From positions 398,340 to 462,339 of the forward strand of contig NZ_FQXM01000002.1 of the NCBI RefSeq assembly GCF_900129965.1: a stretch of DNA of 64,000 nt. The letters are read 5' to 3'. The stretch is from Clostridium grantii DSM 8605. Lineage in GTDB: Bacteria > Bacillota > Clostridia > Clostridiales > Clostridiaceae. Shown piece after piece: positions 46,610 to 55,065 of the stretch. A model generated the notes under the pieces. The model was given only the letters and a program-made list of their open reading frames with translations. It did not search any database and was not told the origin of the DNA. Every line of letters starts with the position of its first letter. The first letter of the stretch is position 1. Made by a program: the position numbers and the translations under genes.

Positions 46610-48277
46610 TTGAATAATGGAGTGATTAGAATTAATAATTACACGATAAAAATAAAGTCGGTTTTGGGAGATTATTGTTTTTCTGAAATTGGAAGACCCA
46701 CAGGAATTTATTGGAGTAGAGATAGAATGGTATTCGCCATTGCAAGTGATTTTGAGTGGTTACAGTGTCCTGCTAGAGAATTGTCTTTAAATAATAAATT
46801 TAGTTATAGAGTTAGTGTCTATAATTCAGAAACACTCAGTTTGATTAAAGTTTTTGATAACATAGACTATCCAATAAATTATATAGATTTTAATCCTGAC
46901 AATACAATTTTAGCTATTGCTACAGGTTCTTTTGACGGTGGGTATTTTTTTCAGGGAGAACTATTATTTTGGGATATTAAAAATGGCAGAAGTAATAGTC
47001 ACTTATGTGAATCAAGAGAAGTCACATACTGTAAATTTAACGAAGATGGTACGAGCTTATATTTTTCACTTAACCCTAGTTGTATAAATGATTATCCCGG
47101 TAGTAGTTTCATGGATCCATCTTTTTTGTATATAACTGATAGGTTCTTTGATAAGGTTGAAATTGAATCACTTAGTGAAATTGAAATAAATGAAGAAGAG
47201 ATTAAAGTGCCATTTGTTAAGCAAGATTTTCAATCAATTAGTAAGGAATTACATTTCCTTTCAAATAGATTAAATTTAAAGTATGAAAGCAGAGGGCATA
47301 TATGGGACATTAATATGATCAACGAAACAGAGATTATAGCAATATCTAATAATAATCTTATAGAAAAATGGTCTTTTACTGAGGGTGGAAAAAGCAGTTA
47401 TATTGAAGCTCCTAAAAATATAAGGGCTGTAGAAATTATAACTTTACCTGAAAAAGAACACTGTATGATTAATGCTATAGTACATTTACCTGAAAGTTAC
47501 GTAGGGAGAACGTCAGTATTATATAAGTGGGAATATAAATCAAATAAACTTGAAGAAGTTATTAAGAAAAATTATAATGTTTCACTTAGTATCAATAAAG
47601 ATGGATTAATTTTGGCAAGAGAGGTTTCTGGTTGTTCTAAAAGTAAAGAAAATATAAAGGATTTTCTTATTGATGTAGATTACAAAATCTCTAAAGAATT
47701 AAACCTGGGCTATTATGGTAAATTTAATCATTATTTGAGAGTGAATGGTGCTGAAGATTTTTATTTTATCCAAGGAACACCTGCATCTTCTCATGAGAAA
47801 AAATGGGTTTGTAGATTAAATCCGTCTAGTGAAAAGTATTCTAGATTATTCCCGTTAGAATGGGATACAATGCGAGAAGCTCATTTTATAAGTGATGGTG
47901 GATGTTACTGCAATGATCCAAAAGGAGAAGCATTAATACTTGCATCAAGGTTTGATGATAATAATCCATTTGAATTTTTCAGTAACAATTCAATTATGAC
48001 AAGAAGAAGATTACCTAATGGGGAAGTTATGTGGAATCAAAGTTTTAATAGTCAGGTAACTTCATTAATATGGATTAAAGATTATTCATTAATTGCATTT
48101 GCTTTAGCAGAAGGAAAAATTGGCTTAGTATCATCTTTTAATGGTGAGTTGATTTATTTAGAAGATGTTAAGTTGAATGGGAGAGATACTGTAATTATGT
48201 CCTTAAGTAATTATAATGATAAAATAGTTGCTGGTACTATAGATGGTAGAATAATATGTTATGAAATAAATCCATAA
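46610..48277 (+). CDS. Large beta-propeller (WD40/PQQ-like) protein
   Basis: A 555-residue protein without signal peptide or membrane segment. Repeated blade-like units are seen: NYIDFNPDNTILAIATGSFD, YCKFNEDGTSLYFSL, IWIKDYSLIAFALAEGKIG, and DKIVAGTIDGRIICYEI. This is the pattern of a WD40 or quinoprotein-like propeller used for protein contacts. The start is uncertain: TTG 46610 keeps the longest frame, and GTG 46622 is possible; neither has a good ribosome site. The gene precedes a metallophosphoesterase by 40 bases on the same strand. Function unknown. Confidence 0.65.
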   Translation: MNNGVIRINNYTIKIKSVLGDYCFSEIGRPTGIYWSRDRMVFAIASDFEWLQCPARELSLNNKFSYRVSVYNSETLSLIKVFDNIDYPINYIDFNPDNTILAIATGSFDGGYFFQGELLFWDIKNGRSNSHLCESREVTYCKFNEDGTSLYFSLNPSCINDYPGSSFMDPSFLYITDRFFDKVEIESLSEIEINEEEIKVPFVKQDFQSISKELHFLSNRLNLKYESRGHIWDINMINETEIIAISNNNLIEKWSFTEGGKSSYIEAPKNIRAVEIITLPEKEHCMINAIVHLPESYVGRTSVLYKWEYKSNKLEEVIKKNYNVSLSINKDGLILAREVSGCSKSKENIKDFLIDVDYKISKELNLGYYGKFNHYLRVNGAEDFYFIQGTPASSHEKKWVCRLNPSSEKYSRLFPLEWDTMREAHFISDGGCYCNDPKGEALILASRFDDNNPFEFFSNNSIMTRRRLPNGEVMWNQSFNSQVTSLIWIKDYSLIAFALAEGKIGLVSSFNGELIYLEDVKLNGRDTVIMSLSNYNDKIVAGTIDGRIICYEINP

Positions 48278-48317
48278 TATGATTTATATATAAATATAAA
48301 GTTAGGACGTAGATATA

Positions 48318-49004
48318 ATGATATTTGTAACAGGGGATACCCATGGATTAAGAGAAGATTTAGTAAAACTGAATACAGTGAATTTTCCTAAAAGTAAAGA
48401 GTTAACCAAGACTGATTATGTAATAATCTGTGGAGATTTTGGATTGGTATGGAATGATTCTAAAGGTGAAAAGCGATGGCTTCAAAAACTTAAGGATAAG
48501 AAATTTACTACATTATGGATAGATGGAAACCATGAAAATTTTAATTTGCTGGAACAGTATCCGGTGAGTGAATGGAAGGGCGGAAAGGTTCATTTTATTA
48601 ATGATAGTGTGATTCATCTAATGAGAGGGCAAATTTATGAGATTGAAGGTTTAAAATTTTTTACCTTTGGCGGGGCGCAAAGTGTAGATAAGTATCATCG
48701 AAAGGAAAACATAAGTTGGTGGAAAGAAGAGATGCCATCAAAAGAAGAATATGAAGAAGGTTTAAAGAATTTTGAGAAACATAAATGGACAGTAGATTAT
48801 ATTATTACACATGATTGTTGTAGTAATTTAAAAGATATATTACTTTATAAAAATGCAAAACGAAATGAGCTAAATAAATTTTTCGATTTAATTGAAACTA
48901 AAGTAAATTATAAACATTGGTTCTTTGGACATTATCATGAGGAAAGAACTTTTCAGGATAACAAGCATACTGTTATTTATAATGATGTTATTGAGATAAC
49001 TTAA
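48318..49004 (+). CDS. Calcineurin-like metallophosphoesterase
   Basis: A 228-residue two-metal phosphoesterase with all five motifs: GDTHG (D7, H9), CGDFGLVW, GNHENF, THDCC and GHYHEE. The family includes phosphoprotein phosphatases and cyclic-nucleotide phosphodiesterases. The substrate cannot be told from sequence. Given a nucleotidyl-cyclase-like gene 3 kb downstream, cleavage of a cyclic-nucleotide signal is one possibility, but a wide gap and a relic separate them. Confidence 0.88.
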   Translation: MIFVTGDTHGLREDLVKLNTVNFPKSKELTKTDYVIICGDFGLVWNDSKGEKRWLQKLKDKKFTTLWIDGNHENFNLLEQYPVSEWKGGKVHFINDSVIHLMRGQIYEIEGLKFFTFGGAQSVDKYHRKENISWWKEEMPSKEEYEEGLKNFEKHKWTVDYIITHDCCSNLKDILLYKNAKRNELNKFFDLIETKVNYKHWFFGHYHEERTFQDNKHTVIYNDVIEIT

Positions 49005-49043
49005 TAAAAATTTTATCCGCCATGAACGAATATGGAAAGAACA

Positions 49044-49273
49044 TAACAAGCGTATTTTGATAAGAAATATCAAAGAACTGAAACGTACTTTAAAAAATCA
49101 GTTAATGAAGGAAAGCAGAAGGATATTTTAGGTTAGGGATGTTGATGTGTGATACTGGGATAGGGGTAGAACAGTATAAGTTAAAAGCTATAAAATTATA
49201 TAACAGAGCCGCAAATCAAGATCATGTAATAGCACAATCTAAGCTTGGATATATGTTTTATGGATTATTTTAA
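49044..49273 (+). pseudogene. Degenerate Sel1-repeat protein fragment
   Basis: Two Sel1-like helical repeats are readable in two frames. One (from 49044, ending at TAG 49134) contains ETYFKKSVNEGKQKDI. The other (ATG 49139 to TAA 49273) contains AIKLYNRAANQDHVIAQSKL. A frameshift lies near 49132. Joined, they read as consecutive repeats of one gene. Sel1 repeats are protein-interaction modules. It occupies most of the gap before the RCK-RyR gene. Confidence 0.6.
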
Positions 49274-49309
49274 CAAATAGCTAAAAACACTACGTTAGGA
49301 GTGGAATTA

Positions 49310-51547
49310 ATGAGGGGAAAAGACAGTAATAGAAATATTACTCATTGGTATAAAAAACTAAAAACATATAGTATTATATCTTTTCTTATGTGGATAGCAG
49401 TTGTAACAGGTATGATAATATTTTTTGTTTTGGAGTCAAATAAGTGGAGGGCTATGAATTATTTAACCGTCAAAAGGGTTATGTTTACAACGGGATCATT
49501 GATAGCAATATTAATTTTTATTAGTTTATTAGCACTTCTTCTTATTAAACGACAGGCAATGGAAAGAAAATTTTTGATGGCAATTGCTTTTCTTGCAATA
49601 GCGCTAGGGATTATAGGGTATTCTAATCTGATTTTTGAAAGAAATGCAAGCTATTTTGACGCTGTTTATAAGTCAATTCAGCTTTTTACTGGTGGATTTG
49701 ATGAGGGGTTTAATAATAATAAAATTCCAGCAGTTCTAAATGTAGCTAGATTTTTAGCTGTATTCGTATCTTTTGGTACCATTGTGGCTCTTGTATTAAA
49801 AGAAAAACTTCGTAATCTGAAGATAAAGATATTCTACAGAGATGTTCTTATAATAGCTGATAAAGCTGAAGGATATATTGTAGATTTAGCTGAAAATTTA
49901 ATTAAAGGTAATAGAAAGGTTGTTATTGGATATACATCAGATTATGAGAGAGCAATTGATAAAAGAGAGAGTGAAATACCTATTATCTCTGTTGATGTGG
50001 AGAATGACATTAAAGTAGGATTAAAAACTTGCAATGTTAAGAATGCAAAAGTAGTTTATCTTCTATGCAATAATACTGAAGATAATGTGAAATTAGCAAA
50101 AAATATATATGAAGAAATGAAATTGAATAATGAACTGATCTATAAATTGAAAGAAAAATTCAGTATAAGACATTCAGATAGTGGAAATATTGATTATAAG
50201 ACTGAAAATAGTGAAAATTGGGGAGATAAAACAAATGAACAATTAATTAAAGATTATCTTAAAATTCTTAATGATAATGATAATGATAATGATACTAGGC
50301 AAAATTTGGAAATTTATAGAAAGAAAAAATCAAATAAAACAGTGTGCTACATACAATATTTAAAGGACCAAGAAAGAAACTATTATTCAATTGATAAAAT
50401 CTTTAATGATAGGTCAGATAATTTTGTCACATATTTTATAAATCCCTATGATATTGCTATAAGGCAGATGTTATCTAAGGTCTCCGTTGTAAATTCTTTG
50501 AAAATTGATAGAATAACATCTTTAGATGAGTTAGAAAAACAATTAAAGCAAATTAATATTGTTGTATCAGGTACAGGAGATTTACTAGATAGAACCTTTA
50601 TAGAAATAGCAAAAAACTGTGTTTACAATAATAATGAACCTATGAAGATGTATTATATGGATCATTCAAGATTTGGTGGACTAACTCCCCATGATATACT
50701 ACCAAATGAGTTATATGAACTGGTAGAACTAGAGGTGAAAAGTGCTGAAGAACTCAGTAGAATAGAAAATACAATCAATTTATTTTTCATTAGTTCCATT
50801 GATGAGAAAGAAATTCAGTCAATATTGCAAAAGGTTTTTCAATACGACCTACAGAATAAAATTCATGAATATATGATATTAACCAAGGGAAATGATATTG
50901 AATATAGTATATTGCAAACATATATAAAGAGTTTGCTAGAACAATATTATGTAGGTGAAAAAAGTTTTGAATATAATTTCTTTAATCCTATTATACACAT
51001 AAGTAGTGTAACTGATTTGATGATGAAAATTGATGAATTTTATGAAGACTATGGACCTAAAAGTAAGGATATGCATAAGGCATATGGTAAAGCTTTTAAA
51101 GATAATGAAGTTAAAAACTTTAGTAATTTATCTGAAATATTTAGAGATTCAAATGTAGTAGGAGTATTGCATAACGAATTTATTATCGATGTTATTGATA
51201 AACTTTTAATTGAGAGAACAAAGACATATACAGAGTTTGAATTGGAAAACAACTTAAAGAAAATTGAAGGATTCTTTAACCACCTGTCAATTACTGAACA
51301 TGAAAGATGGTATATAGAAAGAAAATTACAGCAATATATTTATTCAAAGGAACAAAGTGAAATATATAATAAAAATCCTAATCTCAAACACTGGAAAGAG
51401 CTAAGTGATAAACAAAAGTATTTTAACTTATATTATTTACTTCAAACATTGATAACTCAGAGAAAAAACAAAGCAAATACAGATGAGAGCACTAATATAT
51501 ACAAAGATATAATTCTAGAATACAAATTTGATAACAACCAAAGTTAA
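49310..51547 (+). CDS. Membrane RCK-like protein with C-terminal RyR-like domain
   Basis: A 745-residue protein. Hydrophobic segments lie at about 21-43, 60-82, 87-107 and 138-160. Before the last is a re-entrant-loop-like FDAVYKSIQLFTGGFDEG, reminiscent of a potassium-channel pore but without TVGYG. From about 172, RDVLIIADKAEGYIVDLAEN begins a TrkA/RCK-type Rossmann region with a degenerate GxGxxG. A second such unit starts near 425 (QINIVVSGTGDLLDRTFIEI). The end (about 655-718) has LSITEHERWYIERKL and KHWKELSDKQK, a RyR-like fold shared with the next gene. ATG 49310 is behind TTAGGAG. A ligand-gated ion-flux or membrane effector is inferred. Confidence 0.7.
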   Translation: MRGKDSNRNITHWYKKLKTYSIISFLMWIAVVTGMIIFFVLESNKWRAMNYLTVKRVMFTTGSLIAILIFISLLALLLIKRQAMERKFLMAIAFLAIALGIIGYSNLIFERNASYFDAVYKSIQLFTGGFDEGFNNNKIPAVLNVARFLAVFVSFGTIVALVLKEKLRNLKIKIFYRDVLIIADKAEGYIVDLAENLIKGNRKVVIGYTSDYERAIDKRESEIPIISVDVENDIKVGLKTCNVKNAKVVYLLCNNTEDNVKLAKNIYEEMKLNNELIYKLKEKFSIRHSDSGNIDYKTENSENWGDKTNEQLIKDYLKILNDNDNDNDTRQNLEIYRKKKSNKTVCYIQYLKDQERNYYSIDKIFNDRSDNFVTYFINPYDIAIRQMLSKVSVVNSLKIDRITSLDELEKQLKQINIVVSGTGDLLDRTFIEIAKNCVYNNNEPMKMYYMDHSRFGGLTPHDILPNELYELVELEVKSAEELSRIENTINLFFISSIDEKEIQSILQKVFQYDLQNKIHEYMILTKGNDIEYSILQTYIKSLLEQYYVGEKSFEYNFFNPIIHISSVTDLMMKIDEFYEDYGPKSKDMHKAYGKAFKDNEVKNFSNLSEIFRDSNVVGVLHNEFIIDVIDKLLIERTKTYTEFELENNLKKIEGFFNHLSITEHERWYIERKLQQYIYSKEQSEIYNKNPNLKHWKELSDKQKYFNLYYLLQTLITQRKNKANTDESTNIYKDIILEYKFDNNQS

Positions 51548-51605
51548 ATATATTGAATACAATAGAGATAAATTAAATTAATACCTATAAATATGGAGGA
51601 TTAAA

Positions 51606-51896
51606 ATGACTTACAAACCCAAAACTATTGACACATCTAAAATTCAATTATCAAAAGAACTTAAAGAATTACAAGAAATATTATCTAGAAATGCTCATGA
51701 AGTTTGGGCTGAAACAAGGATAAAAGATGGGTGGGTGTATGGAGAGAAAAGAAATGACGAAATTAAACAACATCCATGTTTAGTTCCCTATGATCAGTTG
51801 CCGGAATCCGAAAAAGAGTATGACAGGGTATTAGCTATGAATACATTGAAACTTATTACCAAACTAGGATATGAGATACGAAAAGTAGAAAAATAA
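51606..51896 (+). CDS. Stand-alone RyR-domain protein
   Basis: A 96-residue protein that is a full RyR domain: NAHEVWAETRIKDGWVYGEK, then KQHPCLVPYDQLPESEKEYD, then LKLITKLGYEI. RyR domains were first seen in ryanodine receptors. In bacteria they have been proposed to sense nucleotide-derived ligands in conflict systems. AGGAGG-like ATGGAGG lies before the ATG. It lies 58 bases after the RCK-RyR gene and 70 bases before the cyclase-like gene, all on one strand, which argues for one functional unit. Confidence 0.85.
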   Translation: MTYKPKTIDTSKIQLSKELKELQEILSRNAHEVWAETRIKDGWVYGEKRNDEIKQHPCLVPYDQLPESEKEYDRVLAMNTLKLITKLGYEIRKVEK

Positions 51897-51966
51897 AAAG
51901 ATAATCAATAGAGAGTATAATTAATGAAAAGAAAATTAGCTAAATTGCGCTAGATAGGAGGACTAT

Positions 51967-52506
51967 ATGGATAATTTTAATAACTTTGAATTTGATCTAA
52001 TGAATTGTTCTGAAACAGAAATTAATAAAAGGTATGGTGAAGAAAAAGCAATCCTTTTAATTGATTGTACTGAATTTACCAATAATACCACTCGTGATGG
52101 CATTATAAAGAGTTTACAATCTGTACTTTTGATAAAGAAACTTATTAAATCTATGCAGTCTGAATATAGCGCTGTAATAATAAAACAAATTGGGGATAGT
52201 TTCATGCTGATTTTTGATGAAGTTGATTATAGTATTGATTTTGGACAAATACTTATTGAAGAAGTGAAACACAGTAATATCAAAACAAAGGTTAAAATTG
52301 GTATAGGCTACGGATTTATTCTTAACAATGATAATGAAGATATTTTTGGTGAACAGGTTAACTTTGCTAGTAAGTTAGGTGAAGAGTTAGCAGAAGAATC
52401 AGAAATGTTGATTACAAGGAATGCTTTTAGAAAAAGCAAGTATTATTACGATGCTCTTGAGTCTAGGCTCTATAAAAATATTGAGTATTATAAATTAAAA
52501 GAATAA
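51967..52506 (+). CDS. Class III nucleotidyl-cyclase-like protein
   Basis: A 179-residue soluble, single-domain homologue of class III adenylate/guanylate cyclases. The first metal Asp is D33 (LLIDCTEFT), the second is D77 in KQIGDSFMLIF with K73 at the base-selecting position, and VNFASKLGE gives transition-state Asn132. The usual Arg is Lys136, so activity or substrate may be altered. Small solitary cyclases beside TIR or membrane effectors define Pycsar anti-phage systems that make cCMP or cUMP; this protein fits that layout. AGGAGG precedes the ATG. A purely regulatory, inactive cyclase is the alternative. Confidence 0.75.
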   Translation: MDNFNNFEFDLMNCSETEINKRYGEEKAILLIDCTEFTNNTTRDGIIKSLQSVLLIKKLIKSMQSEYSAVIIKQIGDSFMLIFDEVDYSIDFGQILIEEVKHSNIKTKVKIGIGYGFILNNDNEDIFGEQVNFASKLGEELAEESEMLITRNAFRKSKYYYDALESRLYKNIEYYKLKE

Positions 52507-52559
52507 AAGAGAGTGATTGAAATGCTAGAAAAAATATTTTAATTATGGAGGAAAGAAGT

Positions 52560-54563
52560 ATGGATTATGATGTTTTTATCTCGTACTCAACAAAAGATAA
52601 GAAAATTGCAGAAACGGTGTGTTCTACACTTGAACTGGACAATGTTAAATGTTGGATTGCACCTAGGGATATTTTACCAGGAACAAATTATGGGGAAGCA
52701 ATAGTTGAAGCAATAGAAAAATGTAGGATTATGGTGTTGATTTTCTCTGATAACGCAAATAAATCGAGACATGTTACCAATGAATTAGAAAGAGCACTGA
52801 ATTATAATAAAATCATTGTACCTTTTAAAATTGAAGACGTTGTTCCTTGTAAGAAAATTGAGTACTTTCTAAGTGCGTCACAATGGATTGAGGCTTTAGC
52901 AAATCCAATTAAAAGTAAAATAGTTGAATTATCAACTATTATAAGGAGAATATTAAATGAAGGGGGGGAAGTAGAAGGTAATAGTAAGAATCCTAGTAAA
53001 GTCACTTCAAAAATAAATGAAAATAGAAAAAATATTAAGAATACAAATAATAACTTTTTGGCAATTGCTTTAAAGCATCTTAAGAAGTTTGGTGATAAGA
53101 ACAAGAAAAAGAAAATTATAATAGGTGGCTGTATACTTATTGGGGTTATTTTTATAGGAACAATTATTGGTTATGTAAATGATAGCTCTCTAGATGAAGC
53201 AGTAAGTGTGGATAAAGAAGTTTTAACTACAACTAATAGTAATAACAACAATAAGAGTAATACTGATACAAGTACAGAAAAAGAACCTATAAAAGAACCT
53301 ATACTAGTTGAAAATGCAACGATTAGTGATGTGGAATTATTGGTATATACCGGAAAAGAATATAAGTTAAATGTAATTATAATTCCAAATAATGCAGATA
53401 ATAAGAATATTATATGGAAATCAGATGATGTAAACATCGCTGAGGTGGATAGTGAAGGGGTTGTTGTTGGAAGAAATTTAGGGACTGCATCCATTACAGC
53501 TACTACCGAAGATGGTAACATTGATATGGTTTGTCATGTTACAGTTGAGAAAGGATCTTTATTGCAAAATTTAAACTTTATTGAAACTAATAGAAAAAAT
53601 CTTCATGCAGGTAAGGAAATACTTTTATCTCAAAAATATATTTACTATAATCAAAATGGTAAATTATATAGAAGTATGTACGATGGTTCAGAAAAAATAC
53701 TTCTAACAGATATTTTAGAAAAAGACTCAGAAATTGCTGTACTAGATAAATATATATATTTCATTTCTGTCAAGGAAAATGAGTATTATTTTTATAGAAT
53801 TCTATCTGATGGTAGTAAACAAGCCGAAGTAATAACTTCTTTAAAATCTATTGGTAGTTTTCTTGGAGATAAGTATAATTCTGGGCATGGAGATCCAATT
53901 ATACGTTATTCAAAAAAAGATTTTGATTTTTCTGTATTCAGAGATAAAGTTTATTTTAAATATACCAACTTGTATCAATACGATCGCCTGTATGATTATT
54001 GTGAAAACAGATGGCATATTGCATATTATGATCCAGATAATGGGGAGATAAAAAGTGAAATCTCAATGTCAATAGATAAGCTTCAAGAAGATTCTACGGA
54101 ATTTAATTATTTTGTTGAAACCTGGTTAGGTAGTGGTTGTTTATTTTATACCTACACGCAAAATAATGGATTATTTAAGAAAGAAATTGGTAGGGAAGAG
54201 AAATTATTAAGTAATGTAGTTCCTACAAATATTTTATCGGATGAGGAAAATGTATATTATATAGACCAGGATTATAGCTCATTAAATAGAATGTCTTTAG
54301 AGGGAACGTTAAATGAAAAACTTTATGATAATGTTACTTATTTCACTATGACAGATTTTGATGAAATACTATTTGTTTCAGGCGAGAATATATATAAGGT
54401 TGATAAGAATTTTAAGACACAACCTATAAAAATCGGTGATGGGGTAGAAAAATTTATATATGCAGGCGATTATCTGTACTACTATTTACCTGATTTATCA
54501 ATTAAAAGAATTAATATAGAAACATCTGAAGAGCAAATTATTACTGAAGGAATAAAAGAATAG
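52560..54563 (+). CDS. TIR-domain membrane protein with Ig-like and propeller ectodomain
   Basis: A 667-residue protein. Residues 2-130 are a TIR domain (YDVFISYSTKDKKIAETV, CWIAPRDILPGTNYGEAI) with Glu75 in HVTNELERAL at the position of the NAD-cleaving Glu. A Lys-rich linker leads to one transmembrane helix at about 185-206. Outside are an Asn/Ser/Thr linker, a BIG2-type Ig domain (about 254-329, IPNNADNKNIIWKSDDVNIA), and a 330-residue repeat region like DUF5050 propellers. I start at ATG 52560, since GGAGG overlaps the upstream in-frame ATG 52545. It follows the cyclase gene by 53 bases. NAD depletion upon signalling is inferred. Confidence 0.82.
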   Translation: MDYDVFISYSTKDKKIAETVCSTLELDNVKCWIAPRDILPGTNYGEAIVEAIEKCRIMVLIFSDNANKSRHVTNELERALNYNKIIVPFKIEDVVPCKKIEYFLSASQWIEALANPIKSKIVELSTIIRRILNEGGEVEGNSKNPSKVTSKINENRKNIKNTNNNFLAIALKHLKKFGDKNKKKKIIIGGCILIGVIFIGTIIGYVNDSSLDEAVSVDKEVLTTTNSNNNNKSNTDTSTEKEPIKEPILVENATISDVELLVYTGKEYKLNVIIIPNNADNKNIIWKSDDVNIAEVDSEGVVVGRNLGTASITATTEDGNIDMVCHVTVEKGSLLQNLNFIETNRKNLHAGKEILLSQKYIYYNQNGKLYRSMYDGSEKILLTDILEKDSEIAVLDKYIYFISVKENEYYFYRILSDGSKQAEVITSLKSIGSFLGDKYNSGHGDPIIRYSKKDFDFSVFRDKVYFKYTNLYQYDRLYDYCENRWHIAYYDPDNGEIKSEISMSIDKLQEDSTEFNYFVETWLGSGCLFYTYTQNNGLFKKEIGREEKLLSNVVPTNILSDEENVYYIDQDYSSLNRMSLEGTLNEKLYDNVTYFTMTDFDEILFVSGENIYKVDKNFKTQPIKIGDGVEKFIYAGDYLYYYLPDLSIKRINIETSEEQIITEGIKE

Positions 54564-54610
54564 TAAAATCTTAATCTCTAGCAAAATTATTGAAGGATTT
54601 GTCTAGTAGA

Positions 54611-54714
54611 TATAGACAAACCATACCTAAACTTAATTTATTCATGTGAAAAATCTCAGGTATTTGTGAGTTTTGGACTTGAATAAATTTATAGTTGAAG
54701 TGGTATGTCTATAG
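54611..54714. repeat. MITE-like element, copy A
   Basis: A 104-base imperfect palindrome bounded by TATAGACAAACCATAC and its near-complement GTGGTATGTCTATAG. It is about three-quarters identical to the reverse complement of copy B (58692-58797). Lies on the host side of the element boundary. Confidence 0.7.
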
Positions 54715-54866
54715 CAAGCTCAACCTAAAAATATTGCAAAAATCTTTGAGGTGTAAATTTTCCGGGTATGAGGGTCAACGAAATAATATAAATAGGAAAA
54801 GTAATGTATTATTTCATATGTGTTACAACAAAGCCTTCATGGAGAAATATCAATTGTAGTAAAATG

Positions 54867-54906
54867 GCCTAAAGTTTAGGTAGCTTTAGGCTTAAATTAT
54901 TTTTTT
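54867..54906 (+). terminator. Terminator in the gap after the TIR gene
   Basis: Stem GCCTAAAG (54867-54874) with CTTTAGGC (54884-54891), then a T7 run. May end read-through from the TIR operon. Confidence 0.6.
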
Positions 54907-54967
54907 GGTGTAACAAAAGTTGCTTTTATAAAATATCTTAATACTAGAGTGCTACAGGAGGTAAGTA

Positions 54968-55015
54968 ATGAAATATGAAATTATAGATTGTATAGATTCT
55001 GGGACAGAATATTGA
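54968..55015 (+). pseudogene. Host gene 5' stub interrupted by the prophage; candidate attL
   Basis: A strong AGGAGG site leads to ATG 54968 and 15 codons, MKYEIIDCIDSGTEY, ending in TGA at 55013. From memory, this is the invariant start of a clostridial FAD/NAD-binding flavoprotein (sulfide/dihydroorotate-dehydrogenase-like) that normally continues CPC. Here TGA replaces the TGT of that Cys and the following CCT TGT is kept, then the match ends. This is what a serine-integrase crossover inside a coding sequence would leave. The downstream half should lie at the right end of the element, outside the window. Confidence 0.5.
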
Positions 55016-55065
55016 CCTTGTGTTACGAAAGTGCCACAATTTGGAAGGAATAGGCGAGAAGGGGA

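Noticed and set aside
52522..52542. Tiny frame MLEKIF between the cyclase and TIR genes as a leader peptide
   Set aside because: Six codons with no regulatory codon run or hairpin; cannot be supported.
54564..55065. A tRNA or other RNA gene as the prophage attachment site
   Set aside because: No cloverleaf or tRNA 3' end was seen; a broken protein-coding start fits better with a serine integrase.
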